Positions 8,621-17,500 of a DNA stretch of 64,000 bases are shown here, in pieces (the first letter of the stretch is position 1; the number at the start of each line of letters is the position of its first letter). The DNA is taken from assembly GCF_948329825.1 (NCBI RefSeq), contig NZ_CAOJCM010000001.1, positions 1,397,467 through 1,461,466 on the forward strand, in the 5' to 3' direction. Made by a program: the position numbers and the translations under genes. Source of the stretch: Paenibacillus sp. JJ-100 (lineage in GTDB: Bacteria; Bacillota; Bacilli; Paenibacillales; Paenibacillaceae). The notes below the pieces were generated by a model, which was not told where the DNA came from, did not search any database, and saw only the letters and a program-made list of their open reading frames with translations.

Positions 8621-9940
8621 TCACATGAACATGTCCAAAATCAGGACACCTGCGAGTCCAACCAAGGAGATAATCGTTACCATAACGGACCAGGTTTTTA
8701 TCGTTTTACCTATGCTTAGATTAAAATACTCTTTGTAAATCCAGAAACCTGCATCATTCACATGAGAGAACGTCACACTACCTGCACCAGCTGCCAGAAC
8801 CATGAGTTCCGGACTTACCCCCGTAGCAGCAACCAACGGTGCAGCAATACCAGCTGCTGTCATACCAGCGACAGTTGCTGAACCTACAGCAATTCTCAAG
8901 ATGGCTGCGATTAACCAAGTCAGTATGAGAGGAGAAAGAGTGGAGCCTGCCATAAGATCAGAGATATATTTGTCAATATGACTGTCGATCAAGACTTGCT
9001 TGAACGCACCACCACCAGCAATAATGAGAAGGATCATTCCGATTCCGCTTACAGAATCACTCAAAGATTTCATGATTTCTGGCATTTTTTTGCCGAGATT
9101 CAATCCAAACGTGAAAATGGCAACAATGACAGAAATCAATAAAGCCACATTCGCATTACCAATGAAATCAGTCACTGGTGAGATAGCTGAACCAGGTGCA
9201 AGGATTTGTACAAACGTTTGGAGCGCTATCAAAATGACAGGTAGAAGTGCCGTGAAAAGACTGATTCCGAATTTAGGAAGCTCTTCTTCCTTGAATTCTT
9301 TCGGATCAAACAGCCCTTTGGGGATGTCGATCTCCAAAGCTTCTTTTTTGAAAAATTTAGTATACACTGGACCTGCAAGAATAAATGCCGGGATACCAAT
9401 AAGAATACCTAGAATCATCGTTAATCCGATATTGGCTCCAAAAACATTAGCAACAGCTGTCGGACCAGGGTGCGGAGGCACGAATCCATGCATCGTGATA
9501 AGTGCTGCAATAACTGGCATTCCTAGATACAGCACGGGCACACGTGCAGCTCTGGCGATGGTAAACACCAATGGAATTAAAACCACGACTCCAGTTTCGA
9601 AAAATAAAGCGATTCCAACAATAGCAGCTGTAATAACGGCTGCCAGCTGCGTTCGTTTCTGGCCAAAAGCGCTGATCATCGTTGTAGCAATGCGCTGTGC
9701 ACCGCCGGAATCGGTCATCAATTTCCCGAGAATACCTCCAAAGATGATAATCATCGTTAAATGACCAAGTGTTCCACCTAAACCGGATTGGATGGACTCA
9801 ATAGCCTGGATCGGTGTCATTCCTTCCAGTACTCCAACAGCCAAGGACACAATAATTAATGATATGAAAGCGTTTAACTTAAAGGCCATCATTAAGATGA
9901 GTAGTAGAACAACTCCAATGGTAACGGAGATAATAGGCAT
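8621..9940 (-). CDS. gntP: GntP-family gluconate/sugar-acid permease
   Basis: 439 residues, 12 or more hydrophobic segments, the standard GntP length. Conserved pieces include GGILGKLMTDSGGAQRIA and HGFVPPHPGPTAVANVFGA, the family's substrate region. It imports gluconate or related sugar acids with protons. It is the last gene of a leftward operon: dehydrogenase, DUF1537 kinase, permease. Given the partners, the substrate is more likely a four-carbon acid sugar or a glycerate/tartronate precursor than gluconate, as no gluconate kinase is present. ATG at 9940 with GAGGAAAA upstream; 125 nt separate it from the kinase gene. Confidence 0.92.
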   Translation of the reverse strand: MPIISVTIGVVLLLILMMAFKLNAFISLIIVSLAVGVLEGMTPIQAIESIQSGLGGTLGHLTMIIIFGGILGKLMTDSGGAQRIATTMISAFGQKRTQLAAVITAAIVGIALFFETGVVVLIPLVFTIARAARVPVLYLGMPVIAALITMHGFVPPHPGPTAVANVFGANIGLTMILGILIGIPAFILAGPVYTKFFKKEALEIDIPKGLFDPKEFKEEELPKFGISLFTALLPVILIALQTFVQILAPGSAISPVTDFIGNANVALLISVIVAIFTFGLNLGKKMPEIMKSLSDSVSGIGMILLIIAGGGAFKQVLIDSHIDKYISDLMAGSTLSPLILTWLIAAILRIAVGSATVAGMTAAGIAAPLVAATGVSPELMVLAAGAGSVTFSHVNDAGFWIYKEYFNLSIGKTIKTWSVMVTIISLVGLAGVLILDMFM

Positions 9941-10065
9941 ATGTTTTCCTCATTTCTGAATGATCTTGATTCTAAGACCAAATGCAGGGAGCGCACGGTT
10001 GTTACATTTATGGATCAATCCAGTGCTACTCCTTACGTTCTGGTCTTACTAAACCTGTACTTCAA

Positions 10066-11502
10066 TTACTTCGTGCTTAACATTTCAACGACTTCTCTAA
10101 GATCCGTTTTGGTACCCACGTTACCCGGAAAGATGACATAAGAGATGCCCGGGAACTTACTTTCATTACCCGTGGTCCACACGGGAATACCTGGCCGAAT
10201 CTGTCCGGCAACAGTAGCTCTTTTGACTTCAAGACCGTTGGTTCCAATATCGCTTGAGGTAATGCCGCCTTTTGCAATAATATAGGCTGGTTGTACTTTC
10301 AAACGTTTCACAATACTCGTAACTGCATCGGAAATTTGAACGGACAGCTTTAACTCATCTTCTTTTCTGTCCTCTCCAAGATCTAATCGCTCCCGTTTGG
10401 TATAGACTGCCACATTTTTACCCTCAAGAATCAGTTTATTAGTCGTTTCAACAACTCTGTTCAGTTCGCGCTCGAATTGATCAGGTTCCAGAACAAGGTG
10501 CACATTAAACTCGACAAACTCAACTGCACTTGACTTCTTCAGCTCTTCGAGCTGTTCCGTTGTTTTTTTGACGTGTGATCCAATGATAACTAATCCGCCA
10601 TGATTGTTGTCGCCACTCATCATTTCTGCACGCGTAAGCAGACTTCTGTCGCTAATGCCTCCCATGACCTTGGTCAATGCAGCAGCACTTCTAAACATAA
10701 AATGTTTACCTTTGTGGATAGCTCGAATCAAAGCGATAGTGAAGAGCTGTACATCGGTATAATCAACTGCATTAACAATGACTTTATTAAAATTCTCAAC
10801 ATTCAACAACTGCTGTTCAATCAGATCAATGTTCATGCTGCGCAGGCTTTCAAGCGAGATATAAGTCATATGTTCGGCCTGATATTGACCGTTCGACTTT
10901 TCTTCAGCCCATTCGCCTAAATGTGATCGAGTGTAACCGAAGGTGCGGTCCTTCGCAAATTCAGTCTCTCCAGCAGGCACGAGTTCCGTATCATATTGAA
11001 CATAGTGAACATTATCAATAGTGAAGCGTCCGCCTTCTTTGAAAAAGGGGAGAATGATCTCACCATCAAACTGGTTATCCGACTTCTCTTCAATTGTATC
11101 TTTCAACACTTCCGTCTCTAACGGATAGTGACCTCTTAACGTAGAATCTCCACGGCTAATAATCGTAAACTTGCGATTATTTTTCTTTGCAGCCTCTACA
11201 ATATTTGCAGCAATCTCCTCATGGGCCTTAGATGTCTCAGCGGCGGTAAATCCACGTGAGTTCGTAAGAATGAAAAACATCGAATGCTCTTCTTTGAAAC
11301 CTCTGTCGATGCTTTCCAGCGACCAATCCGTGTAGACCGATACACCGTGTACCGTCTGCACACCCGTTGGATCATCATCGAGTACGATAATTTTGTGATC
11401 CAATCCGTTAAGCTCTTTTTCAAGCATTTGCTGAACAAGGGAAGTATCTACAGAAGGAATGTTATTAAAGACTTCTTCAACAGATCGATTATTATTTTGC
11501 AT
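10066..11502 (-). CDS. DUF1537 four-carbon acid sugar kinase
   Basis: About 478 residues. The N-terminal domain carries LDDDPTGVQTVHG, the hallmark of the DUF1537 (OtnK/DtnK) kinase family; the C-terminal nucleotide-binding domain has KGGITSSDI and FPGNVG. Known members phosphorylate 3-oxo-tetronate or D-threonate at C4. The start is taken as the ATG at 11502, 8 nt after AAGGGG; a TTG at 11508 is also possible. It overlaps the end of the dehydrogenase gene by 11 nt, so the two are translationally coupled. OtnC-type aldolase, OtnI isomerase and PdxA2, which complete the known pathways, are absent from the window. Confidence 0.9.
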   Translation of the reverse strand: MQNNNRSVEEVFNNIPSVDTSLVQQMLEKELNGLDHKIIVLDDDPTGVQTVHGVSVYTDWSLESIDRGFKEEHSMFFILTNSRGFTAAETSKAHEEIAANIVEAAKKNNRKFTIISRGDSTLRGHYPLETEVLKDTIEEKSDNQFDGEIILPFFKEGGRFTIDNVHYVQYDTELVPAGETEFAKDRTFGYTRSHLGEWAEEKSNGQYQAEHMTYISLESLRSMNIDLIEQQLLNVENFNKVIVNAVDYTDVQLFTIALIRAIHKGKHFMFRSAAALTKVMGGISDRSLLTRAEMMSGDNNHGGLVIIGSHVKKTTEQLEELKKSSAVEFVEFNVHLVLEPDQFERELNRVVETTNKLILEGKNVAVYTKRERLDLGEDRKEDELKLSVQISDAVTSIVKRLKVQPAYIIAKGGITSSDIGTNGLEVKRATVAGQIRPGIPVWTTGNESKFPGISYVIFPGNVGTKTDLREVVEMLSTK

Positions 11503-12397
11503 GATCAAGACCCCTTACTTCAACATTCGCTAATTTTTCATAATACTGCACGATCCCACCGTGGTCATCCATCAGTTTTCCGTCAACCTTCAGTGCATGG
11601 AACATCTCTAACAGATGACTGGATAGGGGAAGAGGCACGCCAATCTCATGTGCTGTCTCCATGACATTCGTGATATCTTTCATGTTTATCGCAATCGTGC
11701 CACCTGGAGCAAAGTTTCGTTCCAAAATCAGCGGAACTTTGGCGTCCAGAACCGCACTTCCTGCTAAGCCGCCTCGAATAGCTTGGTACATTTTCTCAAT
11801 ATCTATACCCGCTTTCGCTGCCAGAACAAGTGCTTCGGACATAGCAGCAATATTCAAGTTAACGATGATCTGGTTCGCGAGCTTCGCTGTAACTCCGCAT
11901 CCACTATCCCCTACAAGAGTGACTGCTGTTCCCATATCAAACAACACCGATTTGGCTTGCTCGAATACGCTTTCTTTTCCGCCCACCATAATGGCCAGAG
12001 TACCATCAATAGCTTTGGGTTCCCCGCCACTAACCGGTGCATCCAGAAAGCCAACTCCTTTTTTGGCAGCTTCTTCTGCCAGAGCGATGGAAACAGCAGG
12101 AGTGATGGAGCTCATATCGATAATAATCGATCCTTCTTTGGCTCCGGATAGAATGCCATGTTCACCTAAAACAACAGCCTGCACATGCTGAGAAGCAGGA
12201 AGCATCGTGATAATAATGTCCGAGTTCTCAGCGACTTCTCTTGGTGAGGAAGCTGCCGTAGCACCGGAGTCTATCAATATCTGAACCGCTTCCTGATTGA
12301 GATCATTCACGGTTAATTCATGTCCTGCTTTTCTGAGATTTAGAGCCATCGGTTTGCCCATAATCCCCAGTCCAATAAAACCTACTTTTTTAGCCAT
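11492..12397 (-). CDS. garR: GarR-like 2-hydroxy-3-oxopropionate (tartronate semialdehyde) reductase / beta-hydroxyacid dehydrogenase
   Basis: 301 residues. Rossmann motif GFIGLGIMGKPMALNL at the N-terminus; substrate motif DAPVSGGEPKAIDGTL near residue 120; catalytic lysine in KLANQ near residue 170; RGGLAGSAVLDAK follows. From memory this aligns closely along its length with E. coli GarR, which reduces tartronate semialdehyde to glycerate; the related LtnD oxidises L-threonate, and the kinase partner makes that activity a serious alternative. First gene of the leftward operon, with GGAGGACAACATC before the ATG at 12397. Regulation by the divergent GntR protein is likely. Confidence 0.88.
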   Translation of the reverse strand: MAKKVGFIGLGIMGKPMALNLRKAGHELTVNDLNQEAVQILIDSGATAASSPREVAENSDIIITMLPASQHVQAVVLGEHGILSGAKEGSIIIDMSSITPAVSIALAEEAAKKGVGFLDAPVSGGEPKAIDGTLAIMVGGKESVFEQAKSVLFDMGTAVTLVGDSGCGVTAKLANQIIVNLNIAAMSEALVLAAKAGIDIEKMYQAIRGGLAGSAVLDAKVPLILERNFAPGGTIAINMKDITNVMETAHEIGVPLPLSSHLLEMFHALKVDGKLMDDHGGIVQYYEKLANVEVRGLDHAK

Positions 12398-12554
12398 GAT
12401 GTTGTCCTCCTAAACTTTTTTAAAACTAAACTATGTTTATGTCCATGAAAGGATATTGTTCTGCAAGCTGTATCACACAACATTAAAGCAGCTTGACGAA
12501 CAAATATAATAATGAATCCTTACAGCAACCGCTTACATCGTTGTTTGCGTTATC

Positions 12555-12608
12555 ATTGTATACTAAAAATATAAAATTGTATACATTAAAATCTTATTTT
12601 GTATACAA
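12555..12608. promoter_or_regulatory. three TTGTATAC operator repeats between the acid-sugar operon and its GntR regulator
   Basis: TTGTATAC occurs at 12556, 12577 and 12599, spaced 21 and 22 bp, so all lie on one face of the helix. The third copy is a full palindrome TTGTATACAA (12599-12608); the second is extended to ATTGTATACAT. The position in the divergent intergenic region and FadR/FCD-type palindromy suggest sites for the regulator at 12717-13340, controlling itself and the operon. Confidence 0.65.
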
Positions 12609-12716
12609 TTTTTGAGTTTTAGTATATTTTTATCGAGGAGTATCTTATATTGGAATGCTTTTATGAACATTATTTGGTACTATATTGATATTAGAAATAA
12701 AACTGAGGTGAAGTTA

Positions 12717-13340
12717 GTGCATGAAAATAGTAGTTCACGACCGGCGTATCATCAGTGTTATGAAATTCTCCGAGACAAGATATTGAATGGTGAGCTTCCT
12801 AGCGGTCAGAAGATCGTTGAAGAAAAGCTGGCTGCAGAGCTTGGTGTTAGCAGAACACCCATCAGGGATTCGATTCGCAAGCTTGAGAACGAGGGGTTAA
12901 TTCATCAGAAGAAAGTAGTTAAACCTACTGAAAAGGACCTACGTAATTTATTTAATGTTCGAATCTTACTTGAAGGGTACTCGGCCAGATGCGCGGCTAA
13001 TTTCCTGAAAGATAATGAGATAGAAGAACTATACAAGTATGTAGAGATCGGAAGATCAGGAACGAAAGATGAGATCATGGCGGCCAATGAAAGTTTCCAT
13101 AACGATATTGTAAAAGCGAGTAACAATCCACTCATGATCGATATTATTGATCGGATGCAGGCTATTATATATCTGTTCCGAAAAACAGTTGTGATCTATA
13201 ATCGTCCGCATCTTATTGATGAGCATGAGGAAATTTATAATGCAATAAAGTCCAGAGACGGAGAAAAAGCAGATACTTTGATGAAAAAACATCTAGAAAA
13301 CGATCTGAACTTTTATTTGCACGTCATGAGCAATCAATAA
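12717..13340 (+). CDS. GntR-family regulator with FCD ligand domain
   Basis: About 207 residues from a GTG at 12717 preceded by GAGGTG (12705-12710). An in-frame extension back to 12612 exists but has no ribosome site and would cover the promoter, so I reject it. The winged helix spans about residues 10-75 (KLAAELGVSRTPIRDSIRKL), followed by an all-helical FCD domain (about 80-200). The metal/ligand-binding positions of FCD are suggested by the Asp/His residues in NESFHNDIV and LIDEHEEIYNAI. This class senses organic or sugar acids. It is divergent from the GarR-DUF1537-GntP operon and most likely its repressor. Confidence 0.9.
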   Translation: MHENSSSRPAYHQCYEILRDKILNGELPSGQKIVEEKLAAELGVSRTPIRDSIRKLENEGLIHQKKVVKPTEKDLRNLFNVRILLEGYSARCAANFLKDNEIEELYKYVEIGRSGTKDEIMAANESFHNDIVKASNNPLMIDIIDRMQAIIYLFRKTVVIYNRPHLIDEHEEIYNAIKSRDGEKADTLMKKHLENDLNFYLHVMSNQ

Positions 13341-13694
13341 GGTTCAATGGCTTCAACTCATTATGATGAGGTATATCGAAATATTGGAATAAAGAATGAT
13401 ACTCGGAGGGAGAATATGGAGAGAAAAGGGGGATTCTATTTACCATTTATGGTGTTATCCCCTCATCGTAGACATTAAAAAAAGAGGACATGCCAATGTT
13501 GAGGTACACATATTCAACATATTCCTATTGGAGCCGCTAATTTAGCGGCTTTTTTTTATTTTATCGGTGTAAGTTATAATCCTTCTATTCCGCTGTAAAG
13601 TTGAGTTAAATTATAAAAATATTAAATTAAATACAATGATTTGTCGATAAACTTTATTGGAGAATTAATAAAACCAAATATTGGGGGAATATGT
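13341..13694. other. intergenic stretch with a decayed repeat copy and a terminator
   Basis: No gene seen. At 13485-13570 is a diverged copy of the dispersed repeat, including the hairpin terminator and the ATTTTATCGGT tail found in other copies. The rest shows nothing recognisable. Confidence 0.5.
13532..13557 (+). terminator. repeat-borne intrinsic terminator
   Basis: AGCCGCTA (13532-13539) pairs with TAGCGGCT (13543-13550), then eight T. It lies about 190 bp after the GntR gene. Confidence 0.75.
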
Positions 13695-14246
13695 TTGCAA
13701 AATGTAGTAACGAACAGAGTAGATCAGGAAGAAATACAGAACGAACGAGTAGAAAAAGTAGAATGGAATAAAAAAGTTCATGGACCTAGAGGAATTGGTG
13801 GTTGGTTACTTGTCGTCTTTATAGGATTGCTTCTTTCATTACTGACAGTAGCGATTCATTTATTTAACATAACACTACCAGCATTATTTTCAGACTCTAC
13901 GATTGTACGGTTTGAGACAAGTTACAATGCCGATTGGACGATCTATTTGACTTTCGATGCTGTGTTTAAGGGGGGCTTCGCCCTTTACTGTTGCTATGTT
14001 ATTTTTAGATTTTTGCAAAAAAATCCGATTGTACCGCGTTTAATGATCATTTTATATTACGTGAATCTGATAGGTGTAATCATCGAAACATGCTTACTCT
14101 TAACGACTGTCGAGGCTGTTAGCGATAATTTCAATTTTTCATATTGGTCAATTGCTCAAGCTCTTGCCATATGTATAATATGGATTCCTTATTTTAAATT
14201 GTCTGATCGTGTAGATAACACATTTTCGGATTGTTGGAAATCCTAG
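13695..14246 (+). CDS. DUF2569-family membrane protein
   Basis: About 183 residues from a TTG at 13695, chosen because TGGGGGAA lies 6 nt before it; an upstream in-frame ATG at 13641 lacks a ribosome site. A hydrophilic N-terminal tail of ~30 residues precedes GIGGWLLVVFIGLLLS, the first membrane segment and signature of DUF2569; three more segments follow (about residues 82-105, 117-137, 148-168). The function of the family is unknown. Single gene, with a strong terminator downstream. Confidence 0.7.
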   Translation: MQNVVTNRVDQEEIQNERVEKVEWNKKVHGPRGIGGWLLVVFIGLLLSLLTVAIHLFNITLPALFSDSTIVRFETSYNADWTIYLTFDAVFKGGFALYCCYVIFRFLQKNPIVPRLMIILYYVNLIGVIIETCLLLTTVEAVSDNFNFSYWSIAQALAICIIWIPYFKLSDRVDNTFSDCWKS

Positions 14247-14573
14247 AAAGAGAATACATAAGAATGCCTTGCGTCAGATACTTAATATAGTTGGTAGCCA
14301 TTATTTACTCTTATTAATCCAGAGTTTACGTTGTCTAACAACTTGCCCACCGGCAATCGGGTCAGCAGTCTCCAAAAGGTCGATGTTCAAAATCTAATTT
14401 ACTTAGAAGCAATAAACTGCTATATTTTAAGTAATTGCATATTAAGAACGGCGAGGAAGCACCTCGAACATAGGTACAGTCTATGTTCGAGGTGCTTTTT
14501 TTCGTTCTAGCCGAAGTAGTGTGCAACCGCTATACAGTGTTCTTTGACAATTTTATATATGGAGGTTAAATTC
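14247..14573. other. intergenic region before the SLH protein gene
   Basis: Holds the strong terminator at 14457-14502 and, after it, GGAGG (14561-14565) of the next gene. No further gene or RNA recognised. Confidence 0.5.
14457..14502 (+). terminator. strong intrinsic terminator
   Basis: Perfect 17-bp arms (14457-14473 and 14481-14497) around a 7-nt loop with a T run to 14502. Lies 210 bp after the DUF2569 gene and 70 bp before the start of the SLH protein gene, so it isolates the latter or acts as an attenuator in its leader. Confidence 0.88.
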
Positions 14574-17500
14574 ATGTTTCAGAAAAAAGGAACTCGATTA
14601 CTGAGCGTTTTGCTTTGTACAACATTGATTACATCAATGCTTTCTATTGGAACGAAGACGGCATTTGCCGCTGCAGCTACGCCTTCTCTAAACGCTTACC
14701 ATTCGGGAAATCATGTGAAACTGGAGTGGGGCGTAACGATGCAACCTCCAGACATCTTAAGTCAGACCTCCTTTGAGTCGGGTCAAGAGATCCCAAATCT
14801 GCATTGGTCGGGTATAGGGAATCAGTCAGTAGTTGCAGCCCCTGGTGGAGGTAATGCGCTTAGAGTAACAGACACCATGTCAAATCACACTGGTAACCTC
14901 ATTAACTTTCCTGTAACACAGTCAGACTGGAGTGTTAGCCAATTCAAAGGTAAAAGTTTGCCAGGGGGCTCAGCTATTAGTATTACATTCCGAGCCATGG
15001 CAACCGGGGGAAACTTCTCGCAATTCTATTTCACTGCCGCTACTGGTTGGTACAAGAGGGGATACAACCTCACCGATACTAACGGAAAATTCGTAAAATT
15101 TGGACAGACCGTTGATTGGCGTAACCCACCAGACACAATTGCTGCATATGTTGATGGGGGTATAATTTCCTTAGTTGATGGTGATGTGGTAGTAATGGTT
15201 TCATCTCGCGATCAGAATTACAGTTATGGAGTGATGCTGTATCAATGGGATGATACAAATAAAATTTTTAGAAAGGCTCCTACTAACAACGCTCCATGGG
15301 GGCAAGTCCTTCCTAATGGACAGACATTTGCATTTAAGAATGAGATATTCAACTATGGAGATCAAATTCTGCGATACAACGAAGGGGGCGTTGGCTTTCC
15401 GGTCAGGCAAATCGCAAGCGATGGTGTTTGGACTACCTACAGTTTAAACACAGTATTACCAACCAATGATGAGTATGATTATATGACATACGGCATTAAA
15501 CCGATGCTGTTCTGGCAGACCAACGGAAGTTTGTTTGTCGATGACATTACTTTTGGCTATGCGTCCCAAGTTAATTTATATAGGGACGGGGAGATGATCT
15601 ATAGCGGTTATTTGTCTGACTTTGATGACACCACTGCCGTAGATTTGGAGGGGCCGAAACCTGTGACACTTTTGAATACCGTTGTATCAAATCGTTATCC
15701 TCAGATAACATGGTCGCCGTCTTCAGGGGATAACGGTACAACATACAACTATCAAATTCGAGCTGTCGCTCCAAGTGGGTCGTCACCCCTGTCAGCAAAC
15801 AAACCTGTTACCGTTACCTCAGGAGTTAAGGGGTACTCCATCGTTGTCGATACTCATCCAACAACCGTACCAGATAATACAATTGAGACAACGGGTACGA
15901 TCTACTCATGGCCGAATCAAGTGTCGAGCAACTTCTATGTTCACATTGCTGCGGTAGACAACCAAGGGAATATCTCTTCGATCGTGCACAAGCAATACAC
16001 GGACACCATTGCACCTTCCCTCTCTGTTACTCCAAGTACGACCTCTTGGACTTCAGGTAACGTGACGTTGACAGCGAGTGGATCAGATAGCGAAACAGGG
16101 ATTCATTCGTTGCAGCAGCCTGATGGAACGTGGACGGAGGGAGGTACGGCTTCGGTTGTAGCTACGGACAACGGGGCATATACCTTCGTAGCGAAAGATA
16201 ACGCGGGGAACACCAAGAGCCAGAGCTACACGATAACGAACATTGACAAAACGGCACCTGCACAGCCGACCCTTACGCTGAATCCATCCGGATGGAGCAA
16301 TAACATTGTTACAGCGACCCTGACTCCAGGAACGGATACGCAGAGCGGCGTGAAGAAGAGCCAGTACAAAATCGGTAATGGGGCCTGGACGGACTATGTT
16401 GGACCCTTCTTAGTCCGCACCGAAGGGCAAAACGTCATCTCGGCACAGACCATCGACAACGTGGGTAACGTGAGCACGATGGCGACCGCCACGGCATCGA
16501 TAGACAAAACCGCTCCAAACGTCCCAACCTTGACGATGAGCAACGCGACATGGACGAATCAGGACGTAACCTTCACGATAGCCGATGGGAATGATACTGG
16601 CTCTGGTACAGCGAAAAGCCAGTATAAGGTAGGTACGGGAGGGGTCTGGACGGACTATGTTGGAGCGGTGTCCCTCTCTCAAGAAGGCGTAACGGATATC
16701 TACGCTCGTTCAGTTGATCGGGTCGGTAATGAAAGTTCGACGGTACAGGGAACAGCCCGGATCGACAAAACGCCGCCAAGTGATCCGAGCATCACGCTCA
16801 GTGATTCGACGTGGACTCCGACCCCCGTTACGTTCAACATTGGCGGTAGCAAGGACGTCAACTCGGTGTCGTACGAATACAAGCTAAACGATGGGGCATA
16901 CACGGTTGGCACGAGCGGTACCGTGACAGCTAAGGGGAAGACAACCCTGACTGTACGGGCCAAAGATGCCGTGGGGAATGAAAGCAACGAGATCACGAGG
17001 ACCATCTGGATCGACAACGCAGCTCCGACGATTACAATCACCCCGAACGCACAGGACTGGACGGCTAACGATGTGCCGGTAACCATCGCCTATGCTGATA
17101 CTGAATCGGACATTAATCCGAATAAGCGGTTTTATAAGTTGACTAGTAGCGCGGAAACCCCTAGCAGCTGGAACGCAGCTACAAGTGATAACTTATCGAT
17201 GACGATCCAGGAGGAGGGCACTTGGTACGTTCATGCGAAAGCAGAGGACTACGCTGGCAATACCTTCGACACCGTTTCACAGGCAATCCGGTTACAACGA
17301 AGTGCCAGCATTCCCGGCAACGTACGGGTAACGCAGGTGACGGAAAAGACAGCACAAGTTGCTTTCGATTTACCGGAATCCGTCTACCCGGACGGCTATA
17401 GTTATGATGTGACCAACGAAACGACAGGACAGACCTGGACACTTCAGCATCCGAATCATACGATCACGGACACGGCGCTGGAGGGGGGCAGGGTCTATAC

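Noticed and set aside
9000..9764. 254-codon plus-strand open frame
   Set aside because: Antisense to the GntP gene; low-complexity translation with many Ile/Pro/Ser typical of a mirror frame, no ribosome site.
11661..12191. 176-codon plus-strand open frame
   Set aside because: Antisense to the GarR-like gene, with no recognisable protein features.
12612..12716. N-terminal extension of the GntR regulator
   Set aside because: No ribosome site at 12612, whereas GAGGTG precedes the GTG at 12717; the extension would also begin just after the third operator box.
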